DNA from: Rheum nobile
Taxonomy: Eukaryota > Streptophyta > Magnoliopsida > Caryophyllales > Polygonaceae
Assembly (NCBI GenBank): GCA_027886185.1
Contig: WOAB01000152.1
Coordinates: 1,195,001 to 1,259,000, forward strand
Direction: 5' to 3'
Length of the DNA: 64,000 nucleotides
Shown here: positions 46,078-57,111 of the stretch, piece after piece
Numbering within the stretch: the first letter of the stretch is position 1
Layout: every line of letters begins with the position of its first letter
The notes under the pieces: generated by a model
Seen by the model: the letters and a program-made list of their open reading frames with translations, nothing else
Database searches by the model: none
Told to the model about the DNA's origin: nothing
Program-made: the position numbers and the translations under genes

Positions 46078-47659
46078 TCCTCCATTTCTTGAAAAGGATC
46101 CGTCCTCGGATCCCGTTTAGCTTCAAGGGTGGGACTCCCTCCATAGTCATCATCTTCCTTGAGATGTATCTTCCTCTTAAACGCTAGAAAGGCTTGTCCC
46201 GGCTTTGATGAGCTAGTTGATCTCTTCGGGAACGCCTTGTTGCTCTTCATGCCTTCCTCCTCCTTATCCTTGCTAAACCCCTTGTCATACTCCTCGGCAA
46301 CCTGCAAGAGAGTCATAGGTTTAAGGAACACATTTTGCCATGAAAAGAGAAGGAATGGCGATTAGCATGCCCACACGATTGCAAGAATGTAGGCACAAGT
46401 CTTCCAATTACTAAATGATATCCAAACAAGCATGCCAATAGTATTCCACTCTTTTTCCTAGTTCTATGTTCAAGCTTAGGAGTGCAACTATCAACATAAC
46501 ACACATGCAAGGACATAAGGATCATATCATGAACAAGATGCATTCCACGATAAGAAGGTCTAGTTTTGAATGCAATGACTGATTTCTTCATGTGTATTGT
46601 CCTATATGGAATGATATGCTCATGTTTAAACTCAAGAGATGGAATCAAAAAGGTGGAGATAAGTGTTACTTCCCTTTCATTAGTCTCCATTGGCACAGCA
46701 TCCTTCTCTTGCTTGGGCTCCTCAACATCATTAGCTTCAATTTCCTCCTCGGTTACTTTTGCCTCTAATGGAATCATCCGTTTGGCCAAGCGATCAAGGT
46801 TGGCCGATATTTCCTTAAGCATGTCCGATAGTTCCTCCGATGGTGTTCGTGGGGCATTAGGAACAACGGTTAGGGGCCTTAGGCTTGACGTGGAGTAGCT
46901 TGGTTGAGCACTACTCATTGGCTCCACATGAGGACTTGAGAAGGTTCTCTTGTCCCTTCCTTGTGGGGAGTCGTGGCCATATGGTTGATAGCCTCGGGTT
47001 TGGCTATCACTTCTCCAAGAGCTTGGCTGGCTACTATAACCTCTTCCTCCTTGGTTTCTAGCCATGATTGTCTCTTCATCTTGGATCACACTTGCTCTAA
47101 CTCTTGCAACTTGCCTAGCATTGTGAGTCTCTTTGGCACACATTGATCTTTGTCTCAACTTCTCTTGCCTTTTCTCTAGAACATGGATGAGATGTTGAGG
47201 CACAAAGCGATATCTCATCAAGGCCTTCATTTGATCCCAAGTTGTCAAGGGTGCTTCTAAGGCTCTTCTCCTTTGTTTCACAAGATTTTTCCACCATGTT
47301 AGTGCATAATCATGGAATTCAAGGGCGGCGAGTTGTACCTTTTTATGCTCGGGAAAGTTGTGGCAACTCCATATTTGTTCCACCTTGATCTCCCATTCCA
47401 TGTACACATATGGTTCACTTTCTCCTCCAAAAGATGGGATCCTCACCATGGTATTGCAAATACCATCTTGCTCTTGCTCTCGGGCTCTCCCTCTTTGGAA
47501 GCCTAGATGTGGCACTTGCTCCCATTCTTCATTTTCATATGCTCGTCTTGGATCCTCATGATAGGAATGTCTTGGAATTCCTCGGCGCATCTCGTGCTCG
47601 GGTGGCATGGCACCGAACCTTCCATGTGATGGGCTTCCTACATAATACATGATCAACAA
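45960..47659 (-). CDS. gag of the non-autonomous element, with a predicted intron at 46302-46669
   Basis: The first frame (47659-46670) carries a retrotransposon gag domain: IPSFGGESEPYVYMEWEIKV, VQLAALEFHDYALTWWKN and TTWDQMKALMRYRFVPQHL, then a basic Gly/Arg/Ser-rich segment and an ISANLDRLAKRM helix. It stays open to 46313, but the tail after METNERE looks non-coding. A donor (GAA|GTAACA, exon end 46670) and an acceptor (CTCTCTTGCAG|G, exon start 46301) join METNERE to VAEEYDKGFSKDKEE in frame (phase 0). The second exon ends in MRSRAKELQEELN and TAA-type stop at 45960, inside the LTR. The joined product is about 443 residues, without zinc knuckle or protease. An acceptor-like TATTATGTAG|G near 47640 suggests another upstream exon, so the 47659 start is uncertain. 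Confidence 0.6.
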
Positions 47660-48357
47660 ACTCCAAGAAACAAGTTAGAGTTAGTGAAATCAAACATCCT
47701 CACAAGTGTTTACTCTCATGTGTTCGATCCCTCACACTCAAGTTGATGGTAATGCAACTTTGATGTAGTGCCTTGAATTGATTAATAACTCCACATAAAA
47801 TGGATGGACTTAGGCAATCACTTGTCAACTTGAAATAGTGCACTTGGACAAGAGCTATTTTGAGGTTAGCTCCAAGGGACTCAAAACAAAACAAGCAAAA
47901 TAAGGACTCAACAAAAGAAAACAAAGAACAACAACAAGACACTCAAGATCAACTCAATTGCAAGAATGTAATGCAATGTGTTCAATGTCAAAGACTCAAA
48001 TTTGAACTCAAGAGGACCAAGTCATGCCTTGCTTGTTGTTTTTTTTTTTTTTTTTTTACCAATACTCATGAACTCATAAACAAGTTGCCAAAGGATTAAA
48101 ATGAGTGGTGAGATGGGTAGGCAATCAAGCTTGAGGTTCAAGGGTAAGGTTCAAGGTAAACCAAAGGATTAGACCACAACTCGGTCTAGGACTTGGCCGA
48201 GTGAGGGGCCGAGTTCTTCACTATTTTTGGTGTTCAATCATTTGAAATTGGAGCTTAGATCACTTGGTAACATCAACACAACATCAAGAACAACAATGTC
48301 TTCAAGCAAGAACAAGAAATAAAACAAGAACAAGCCTTTTCTTCTCTTTTTTTTTTT

Positions 48358-48403
48358 GAATGCGGGGATTAGCCGCGTTGCTTCGGATCTAGACGAAGAG
48401 CTC
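48358..48403 (-). repeat. Echo of the LTR end just inside the primer site
   Basis: The 46 bp here repeat the inner end of the adjacent LTR (48417-48463 region: GCGGGGATTAGCCGCG through GACGAAGAGCTC). So the LTR terminus is present twice, on both sides of the primer binding site. Confidence 0.85.
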
Positions 48404-48411
48404 TGATACCA
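48401..48411 (-). promoter_or_regulatory. Primer binding site (tRNA-Met type) of the gag-only element
   Basis: Minus strand TGGTATCAGAG, three bases inside the 5' LTR. It overlaps the LTR echo by a few bases. Confidence 0.85.
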
Positions 48412-48414
48412 CTT

Positions 48415-49194
48415 TGATGCGGGGATTAGCCGCGTTGCTTCGGATCTAGACGAAGAGCTCTTGAACAACCAAAACTAGAAAGGTTCAACAAGCTAGGAAC
48501 TTGTGAAATAGAGCAAAGGCTCAAGAACACAAGTGACTAAGGAGAAAACTGAACATACAAGATAAATAAAAGGGATAAGTAAGAAGAACCCGTAAAGACG
48601 AAAGCTCGACCCAACGGCACTCGAAGGATACCGAGAACAAAGCCAACGGATCAATACGATCCCTTCTCTTGCAACTCCACACAACTTGGCAATGGATTCC
48701 GCCAAGAGCACGAAGAGGGGACTTATGAAGGCCTACGAACACCAATCTCGAGAGAGATTAATAAACGCAAGACAACTAAGCTACAATTATCATCAACTTC
48801 ATGAGAAACTCTCAAGCTCTCATTTGGGTTCCACAAAGGGAGTGTTTAACACATAAAAGGGTTGTCTACCGAAAATAATAAAAGGCAAGTGGCTTATATA
48901 GTTCACATAATCCAGCCAACAACATAAAATAACAAAAGGGAACGGCTCCTGTAGTGCTCGCCGCGGGCGCGGTGGACCTTACCGCGGATGCGGAGACTTG
49001 TGGCCTTGGTGTGCTCCGATGGTGATCATTGTCTTGAGGCTGGGCTTGAGTTCTTCTTCCATGCTGGCCTCTTTTGCTAAGCACAAGGCAAGTATGAACC
49101 GATCACAAGGTTGAGTTCTTCTTGGAGCTCCTTAGCTCGGGACCTCGTAATGGGGTCTTTGGGAGTAGGAGGTTGAGGGGATCGTCCCGCATCA
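48415..49194 (-). repeat. 5' LTR of the gag-only element (780 bp)
   Basis: Identical in length to 45298-46077, no indels seen between them. Followed at 49195 by the TTTAC duplication and then by the continuation of the copia integrase frame. Confidence 0.93.
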
Positions 49195-50737
49195 TTTACT
49201 TAAATCATCGGTAAAGGTTATGAAGTATCTATAACCACCTCTAGCTTCTGTGCTCATTGGTCCACATACATCCGTATGTATTAGGGTCAAAAGCTCAGTT
49301 GCCCTTTCACTCACTCTAGTAAAAGGTGACCTTGTCATCTTTCCCATCAAGCAAGATTCACATGTTAAAAATGATTCACAATCAAATGAGGTTAGAAGTC
49401 CATCATTTTGGAGCTTCTTCATGCGATTTAGGCAAATGTGACCTAAACGACAGTGCCATTGATAGGTGGTGCTACAGTCATTTGCTTTTTGCTTTTTTAG
49501 TGTTTATGTTATAGATGATGGATCCTTGATCCACAATATAGAGTTCATTACTCAGTATGGCATCGACATACAAGATGTTATCTTTGAAAATAGAAAAACG
49601 TTGACCTTTAAGAGTAAAATCATAGCCTTATAAATCCAAAACACAAGTCGCAATCAGGTTTCTAGTAATAGACGGGACAAAATAACAAATATTAAGTTCT
49701 AATACTAAACCAGAAGGTAAAGATAAACTATAATCTCCAATGGCAAGTGCAACAACCCTTGCTCCATTTCCAATGCATAGGTCTACCTCTCCTTTAGCTA
49801 ATCTTCTACTTCTTCTTAGTCCCTACACATTCGAAATAATGTGAGAACCATAGCCTGAGTCCAATACCCAAGTTGAAGCTTTAGCTGTTAGGACTTCTAT
49901 AACATCTGTACATGAATTGGAACTCAAAGTTCCATTCTTTTTATCTTCTAGGTATTTTGGGCAGTTCCTCTTCCAATGACACTTGGCATGGAAGTAGAAA
50001 CAGTCATGGTCAGCCGCTACTTTAGCCTTTTCAGAAGTCTGCTTGGGTTGTGCAACTTGCTTGCCCTTCCCTTGCACGTTCTTCTTCTACTGTCCAGATG
50101 CCCCTTTCTTGGACCCTCTTCCGTTGTTGACCGTCAAGATCTCTTTCTTGGTGTCAATAGAGAGATTATGCTCAGCTGTTTTGAGCATCCCATGTAGCTC
50201 TTCAAGTGTTTTTCCAACTCCATTCATATTGAAGTTCAGCTTGAATAGAGCAAATCCATCATGCAGAGAGTGGAGTATGATGTCTGTAGCCAACTCTAGA
50301 CTATAAGGGTGGCCAAGCCTTTCCATGTTCTCAAAATGTCCAATCATATTGAACACATGAGCACTAGCTGGCTTGCCTTTCTCAAGCTTGCAATCAAGAA
50401 TTGCCTTATGAGTCTCATACCCCTCCATTATCGCTTGCTCCTGAAACATAACTTTCAGGTTGTGAATGATGGTGTAGGCGTCCATCCTCTCAAACCTCTT
50501 TTGAAGGCTCGATTCCATGGAAGCCAACATAAGACAAGTGACAATCACTGACTTATCTTTGATCTGCTTTTCCTCTACTATCTCCTCTGGAGTAGGCATA
50601 ACAGTCAATGTTGGGATAGGGGTATCAAGGACATTCTCTCTTCCTTCAGACCTAAGAACAATTCTCAGATTTCTTTCCCAATCGAGGAAGTTGTTTCCGT
50701 TCAGCTTAAATTTTCCCTTTGAATAAAATGATTCCAA
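49195..50737 (-). pseudogene. Copia gag, protease and proximal integrase
   Basis: gag (50737-50087): KLNGNNFLDWERNLRIVLRS, YETHKAILDCKLEKGKPASA and FNMNGVGKTLEELHGMLK. The zinc knuckle is degraded (CFYFHAKCHWKRNC; the second Cys is Phe). The protease motif reads WVLDSGYGSHIISN (about 49.85 kb). The integrase N-terminal part includes FDCESFLTCESCLMGKMTRS (zinc-binding Cys pair) and TLIHTDVCGPMS with the first catalytic Asp. The native gag start (MSRNDNPTI, seen at 53965) is missing: about 180 bp covering it is deleted near 50715. A stop separates gag from protease. Confidence 0.88.
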
Positions 50738-52437
50738 GATCCTATTTCAGATAAGACTTTAGGCGTACTTTGGCACCTCCCTAAATCCTATGTGATCAAG
50801 GTAAGTAACTTTTACTAGTTATAACATTTATAACTCTTGGTTGATAGATTATATCTTATGTCAAATCTATCTCATGCCTCAAAATCCAAAACTTTATATT
50901 TTGGTCTTTTGTTGAGTATAACCAAATCAACGCTATAAACCCCTTATATAGATTTACCTGTACTATCCCAAGGTCAAAGTATGGACACCTTGTTTTGGCA
51001 AAACATATCCATCAAATTTCAAGGGCCTCATATGTTATGATTTGGAAAGACAAAATCTCAATTTTCTTTTAAGGAAACTAGGTTTATCATGCAAGTCTAT
51101 TTACTAGTGAACTAAATAGCATAAATAAACAAGCAAGCATAAACGTAGAGATATTTAAGGCAAAACAAATGCAGTAAATCAATGTGATCCTAGTATGGCC
51201 CCTAAAAATCCATAAGATCTAATCTTCATAGATTCTTCTTGTCTCTTGGATCTCCATCATTGATTCTCCTCTGGATCTCCATCCTGGAATCTTCATAGGA
51301 TTTTCTTCTCTTGTATTACATAATGTAAATCTAATCTAATTTCTTAAAAAATTAAATTATAAAATACATAACGATACGCAGATCGTGTACAAGAAAACAA
51401 TAACGATACGCATATTGTATTTTCTATCCTATTTGGGCCATACCAGTCACCGCATGCAATAATAATATCATAATATTAAATCATACACGCATAATATAAT
51501 ATCAAATATCAAGAGACAATAATAGACCATTAACCATATTAATAGACTTTTAAGATTATATTAATTAAATTATCCAATAAATAATTAATCCAATCTTCTT
51601 ACTATTTTAGTTCAATAAAATCATATATGGAATTAATAACAATATTAATCATTACCATGTATAATTGGATAAAATATACTCTAAAGATAAGATATTTTGT
51701 TACCATATCTAATTAAGGTAGTTAGGATCTTATGCTAACAACTCTAACCTTAATTCAGCCCCACCCTAGCCGCACCATGCAGCCACTACCCCAGCCAGCC
51801 CGTGTGGCCAGCCGACCCCCAAACAGCCGCCGCACCACCCCCGGCCTGCTGCCGGCCACCACGCACCGCCGTGAGCCACTCTTGGCTACCCAGCCACGGT
51901 TTTACCCCTTCTCCCACTCAAATTTTGTAACAATTACACATTTTGATGATTTTAAGGATAATATGGTGTAATTTTCAGAAAATTAGTATTTTTGAAAAAT
52001 TATTGTATGAACCAATTTCATACAAAATTAATCAACGTTGGGCATTCAGGGCATGGAATTCTAAATTTCTGGAATTTGAATCAATTTTCACCAACATGAA
52101 AAATAAAGTATTTTTATGTGTGATTATGATTTATACAAGAAATCATATCTCTTTCATAAATTAAACATACAAATCGATTTTAGGGTCAAAATTAAGCAAA
52201 CAAAATATATATTTAGCATGCATAATTTCGGTCATATGGGCTGTTTTTTTAGCATATTATACACATAAAAGTCATAACTTTATGCATTCAATCAATTAAA
52301 ATCACAATTTTAATCATACAAGTTAATCGATACATCAATTTTAAAACTAAACTGAACCAAAATAATCAAGAACATGCATCAAAATTAACAACTTTAATTA
52401 TGATCATATCAATTTATGCAAGAGACTCTGATAACAC
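50738..52437 (-). other. Copia leader region with an embedded GC-rich block
   Basis: Long untranslated leader between gag and 5' LTR, repeated at 53966-55801. A GC-rich block (51755-51900, rich in CCAGCC and CACCGCC) stands out in AT-rich surroundings. The plus-strand ORF over it (51732-51971) is conserved in the other copy but is antisense and Pro/Arg-rich, so coding is doubtful. A degraded primer site (52424-52436, GACTCTGATAACA on the plus strand) borders the LTR. Confidence 0.6.
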
Positions 52438-53669
52438 TGTGAGATTTAGATGCTTTAAGCGAAATTTCGAAAAACAGTTTTCTAACATCTAACTTAGGAT
52501 CTCATGCGTAAACCTGATACGAATCACATATGAAAGAGTAACATATATTTTGATGTCAAACTTGTTTTCGGGATCACCCTGAAAAATAGAGCCTCAAGTG
52601 TGACTCATCTACTTAGTCCACACGAGCACGGTATTAGATTGTCTTGCCTTTGTCCGCTAGAACGAACGAACAAGAAAACAAGAAAAAGCTCTTCTTTCCA
52701 CCTTTGGAGGTATGGCCGTATATGAAGCAAAATTGTGGCTTCAAGTTGTACGATACAACTTCCACCAAAATTGCATTTGTATTTGTAGAGTGCGGTTTCG
52801 GTGCGGAGCACCCTTCCCGTGCGGACGTACAGACATGCACTATAGGGCCTTATTTATGCACTTTTGAGCCTTATTTGTGCACTTTTGCAAAAATTTTAAA
52901 AAATACTTGGAAAAAAATTTGAAAAAGATTTTTTTTTTTTTTTTTTTTTGAAAAAGTGCACAAATAAGACGTTAAAGTGCACAAATAAGACCCAAAAGTG
53001 CATGCTCCGCACGTCCGCACAGGAAGAGTGCTCCGCATATGATCCAAACTCTGTATTTGTATATATCACGCAAGGAACAATTTCCTTTTTATATGTTTGG
53101 AAGATATATGTATATATTAATATATAATGTTATCTTATCTTATATCATATATATTTCGGTTTTTCTAGTGTGTGTCCATGAGCACATGCTAACAAACTTA
53201 AATAGAAAATTTATCTTTAAAATATTCCCTAATAGAGAATTGATAAACCCTTAGCAAATAAGATTAAACTACCTATATATTTTAAGATAAATCTCCTTTT
53301 AACTTGAAATAGATATTTATGATTGATACAATATCTTATCTTTCTAAAATATAACTTTCCTTATGTTATCAAGTAAGTAGATAACACTTTATTATTACTT
53401 CATGAATAATCCACTCTTCCAACAATATACATTGGCCTAAATTCTCAGTCCCACAATGGGCCTCGGGTTGCTTTGATCTAGCCCAATTACTATACTGTGT
53501 GTGACCTTATAGGATTCGGATATAATAGCAATGGGCCAAATCTATTTTATCCAATAAGTCATAGTTGACTTATAGCAAAGTACTAAGACTACCTAAAATA
53601 TTCGGATTATTAATCTCCATTATAACCCTATTCTATTATTAGTAATTGCCATATTCATTAAAGGACACA
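52438..53669 (-). repeat. Copia LTR, subtype A, interrupted by a MITE and truncated
   Basis: Starts TGTGAGATTTAGATGC. Subtype A is defined by AAGCTCTTCTTTCCACC and TGTACGATACAACTTCC, shared with 58973-59827. It holds a foldback MITE (52788-53052) and an extra stretch of about 125 bp near 53155-53280. The far end breaks off at GGACACAT and runs straight into gag sequence (53670), so the terminal TTCCTTCA is lost. Confidence 0.85.
52788..53052. mobile_element. Foldback MITE (about 265 bp) inside the copia LTR
   Basis: Flanked by GTATTTGTA on both sides (52779-52787 and 53053-53061), single in the uninterrupted LTR near 59310. Its ends are inverted repeats of about 50 bp (TGCGGAGCACCCTTCCCGTG against TGCGGAGCACTCTTCCTGTG on the other strand), with GTGCACAAATAAG-type units inside. 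The centre is a long T run (about 52930-52949). An 8-9 bp duplication suits hAT or Mutator-like MITEs; the superfamily is not settled. Confidence 0.85.
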
Positions 53670-53965
53670 TTTCTCAAGCTTGCAATCAAGAATTGTCTTA
53701 TGAGTCGCATACCTCTCCATTCTCGCTTACTCCTGAAACATAACTTACAGGTTGTGAATGATGGTGTAGGCGTCCATCCTCTCAAACCTCTTTTGAAGGC
53801 TCGATTCCATGGAAGCCAACATAAAACAAGGACAATCTCTCTTCCTTCAGACCTGAGAACAATTCTCAGATTTCTTTCCCAATCGAGGAAGTTGTTTCCG
53901 TTCAGCTTATTCTTCTCAAGAATTGAACGTAAGTTGATGATGGTTGGGTTATCGTTTCTAGACAT
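53670..53965 (-). pseudogene. Copia gag, 5' fragment with the native start
   Basis: Starts MSRNDNPTIINLRSILEKN (ATG at 53965) and continues KLNGNNFLDWERNLRIVLRS, then a frameshifted stretch matching 50375-50560 up to the junction with the A-type LTR. An internal deletion removes the LDTPIPTLTV segment present in the other copy. It is directly fused at 53669/53670 to the truncated LTR. Confidence 0.8.
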
Positions 53966-55801
53966 GATATCTACAACAGAAATAACATGCAAAATGTAAA
54001 TCATGCTTGTCATGCAATAGCTTAAAAAATTTTAAACATGCTTTAAACATAAATAAGCTAGTGCCATTTTATCCATTTTAAATTTTCTCTTTGAATAAAA
54101 TGATTCCAAGATCCGATTTCAGATAAGACTTTAAGCGTACTTTGGCACTTTCCTAAATCTTATGTGATCAAGGTAAGTAATTTTTACTAGTTATAACATT
54201 TATAACTCTTGGTTGATAGATTACATCTTATGTCAAATCTATCCCATGCCTCAAAATCCAAAACTTTATATTTTGGTCTTTTGTTGAGTATAACCAAATC
54301 AACTCTGTAAACCCCTTATATAGATTTACCCGTACTATCCCAAGGTCAAAGTATGGACACCTTGCTTTGGCAAAACATATCCATCAAATTCCAAGGACCT
54401 CATATGTTATGATTTGGAAAGACAAAATCTCAATTTTGTTATAAGGGAACTAAGTTTATCATGCAAGTCTATTTACCAGTGAACTAAATAGCATAAATAA
54501 ACAAGCAAGCATAAACTTAGAGATATTTAAAGCAAAACAAATACAGTAAATAAATGTGATCCTAGTATGGCCCCAAAAAACCCATAAGATCTAATCTTCA
54601 TAGATTCTTCTTGTCTCTTGGATCTCCATCCTTGATTCTCCTCTGGATCTCCATCCTTGAATCTTCATAGGATTTTCTTCTCTTGTATTACATACTGTAA
54701 ATCTAATCTAATTTCTTGAAAATTAAATTACAAAAATACATAATGATACGTAGATCGTGTACAAGAAAACAATAACGATACGCATATTGTATTTTCTATC
54801 CTATTTGGGCCATACTAGTCATTGCATGCAATAATAATATCATAATATTAAATTATACATGCAAAATATAATATCAAATATTAAGAGACAATAATAGACT
54901 ATTAATCATATTAATAGACTTTCAAGAATAAATTAATTAAATTATCCAATAAAATAATTAATCCAATCTTCGTATTATTTTAATTCAATAAAATTATATA
55001 TGGAATTAATACCAATATTAATCATTACCATATATAATTGGATAAAATATACTCTAAAGATAAGATATCTTGTTATCATATCTAATTAAGGTAGTTAGGA
55101 TCTTATGCTAACAAACCCTTCAGCCCCCACCCTTGTTGCACCATGCATCCACTACCCCAGCCAGCCCGCGCAGCCAGCCGCCCCCAGACAGCCGCTGCAC
55201 CACCCCTTGCCTGCCGTCGGCCACCACGCACCGTCGTGAGCCACTTTTGGCCACCCAATTACGGTTTTACCCATTCTCCCACTCAAAATTTGTAACAATT
55301 ACAAATTTTGATGATTTTAAGCATAATATGGTGTAATTTTTAGAAAATTAATATTTTTGAAAAATTAATGTATGAACCAATTTCATACAAAATTAATCAA
55401 TTTTAGGCATTCAAGACATGAAATTCTAAACTTCTACGGTTTGAATCAATTTTCACCAACATGAAAAATCAAGTATTTTTATGTGTAATTATGATTTATA
55501 CAAGAAATCATATCTCTTGCATTAATTAAACATGCAAATCGATTTTGGGGTCAAAATTAAGCAAAAATTCAGAATTTTAGCATGCATAATTTCGTTCATA
55601 GGGGCTGTTTTTTCGAGCATATAATATACATAAAAGTCATAACTTTATGCATCCAATCAATTAAAATTACAATTTTAATCATACAAGTTAATCCATATAT
55701 CAATTTTACCACTAATTAAACCAAAATAATCAAGAACATACATCAAAATTAACAACTTTAATTATGATCATATCAATTTATGCAAGATGCTCTGATACCA
55801 C
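53966..55801 (-). other. Copia leader of the outer (subtype B) element, with primer site
   Basis: Direct repeat of 50738-52437. The primer site (TGGTATCAGAGC on the minus strand, 55789-55800) is intact here. The GC-rich CCAGCC/CACCGC block recurs at about 55113-55265. No coding capacity on the element strand. Confidence 0.75.
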
Positions 55802-56686
55802 TGTAGGGATTTAGATGCTTTAAACGGAATTTTAGAAAACAGTTTTCTAACATCTAACTTAGGATCTCATGCATAAACTTGATACAAACCACATATGAAA
55901 TAGTAATATACCTTTTGATGCAAAACTTGTTTTCGGGATCACCCGGGAGAATAGAACATCAAGTATGACTCATCTATTTGGTCCACACGAGCACGGTACT
56001 AGATCGTATTTCCTTCATTTACTAGAACGAACGAACGAACGAACGAACGAGAACAAACAAACTCCAACAAATTGGAGTACGGCCGTGAGAAGCAAAATTG
56101 TGGTTTCAATGTTTGCCGTGAATTCCATATTCACGTGAAGTCCCTATTTCCATTTGGAAGCAGCATATCATTACATACATATCCAATATGTATATATAAA
56201 TATATATTATCTTATTCCTTGTTTTATTATCTCATAATAATAGAAAAGTATATATATAACAATTATATATTATCTTATCATATATCTCATAAGATAAATC
56301 TTCTTTTAACTAGGAATGAATAATTATGGTTGATACAATATCTTATCTTTTTAAAAGATAATTTTTTTTATATCATCAAGTAAATAGATAACTCTTTACT
56401 ATTTCTTGATGAATAATTCACTCTTCTAACAATATACATTAACCGAAATTCCCAGTCCCACAATGAACCTCGGGTTGCTTTGATCTAGCCAATTTACTCT
56501 ATTGTGTGTGAACTTATAGGACTCGGATATAATAGCAATGAGTCAAATCTAATTTATCTCATAAATCATAGTTGACTTCTAGCAAAGCACTAAGACTATC
56601 TAAAATATCCGGATTATAAATCTTCATTATAATCCTATTCTATTATTAGTAATTTCAATCTTGATTAAATGACACATATTCCTTCA
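55802..56686 (-). repeat. Copia 5' LTR, subtype B, right copy (885 bp)
   Basis: Plus strand TGTAGGGATTTAG to ATATTCCTTCA. Partner of 41420-42323 by shared subtype sequence. A GAAC/ACGA microsatellite is expanded here (about 56025-56051) against about three units in the left LTR. Confidence 0.9.
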
Positions 56687-57111
56687 AATCCATATTTAAA
56701 ATTGTGTTTTTTTTTTGCTCCAACCTCAAAATGTTAAATTTATGTTCGTATGAAAATTTTGGCTCCAAATTTTATTTAATCAAGCTCTAAACAAAATTTT
56801 ATTTACAAGAAAAATAAAATTTTCATTGCAAATTTTTTTTGAATGAAAGAGCTGAGGGAGAATAGAAGTGTTGTTGGTGGGGGAATGAATAAATGCATGT
56901 TGGACCCCAAAAAAAATTGAAGAGGGGAGTGTGAATAACATTGAAGAGGGGACTCTCAATAGGAGGATTAGGAGCCGGCAGAACACAACAATCCTTCAAA
57001 ATATCATCTTTAAAGTATGGAATAAGTAAGATTAATGATTTGTAAATAAGGTCATTTGTGTTAAATTATAGAATTTCTTAATAGGAGTGTCCAACTTTAA
57101 AATGACAACTT
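56687..57111. other. No gene seen
   Basis: AT-rich, with a near-duplicated GAAGAGGGGA(G/C)T motif at about 56920-56955. No ORF of interest. Confidence 0.4.

Larger units (their letters stand above)
45298..49194 (-). mobile_element. Young non-autonomous gag-only LTR retrotransposon (TR-GAG type)
   Basis: 3897 bp, with termini TGATGCG...CGCATCA. Two LTRs of exactly 780 bp (45298-46077 and 48415-49194) differ at about 15 positions by hand count, roughly 2%. TTTAC at 45293-45297 and 49195-49199 is a perfect target duplication inside a copia integrase. A tRNA-Met primer site lies at 48401-48411. The interior encodes a gag domain only, with no protease, RT or integrase. This is the definition of TR-GAG elements, which rely on proteins of a partner; the gag is Ty3/gypsy-like. 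Confidence 0.9.
41420..56686 (-). mobile_element. Composite of two Ty1/copia copies (LTR-internal-LTR-partial internal-LTR)
   Basis: All parts are on the minus strand: LTR subtype B (41420-42323), RT and integrase (43190-45297), a gag-only element inserted in integrase (45298-49194), the rest of integrase, protease and gag (49195-50737), leader (50738-52437), LTR subtype A (52438-53669), 5' part of gag (53670-53965), leader (53966-55801) and LTR subtype B (55802-56686). The two B LTRs are the matching outer pair; the A LTR brings its own leader and gag. The simplest reading is a nested or recombined pair of related elements with one pol set deleted. Confidence 0.75.

Noticed and set aside
46566..46898. 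110-codon plus-strand ORF
   Set aside because: Antisense shadow of the gag frame of the non-autonomous element.
48038..48058. Long T run as the poly(A) tail of a minus-strand LINE or SINE
   Set aside because: No target duplication or element body adjoins it; it lies inside the gag-only element's untranslated region.
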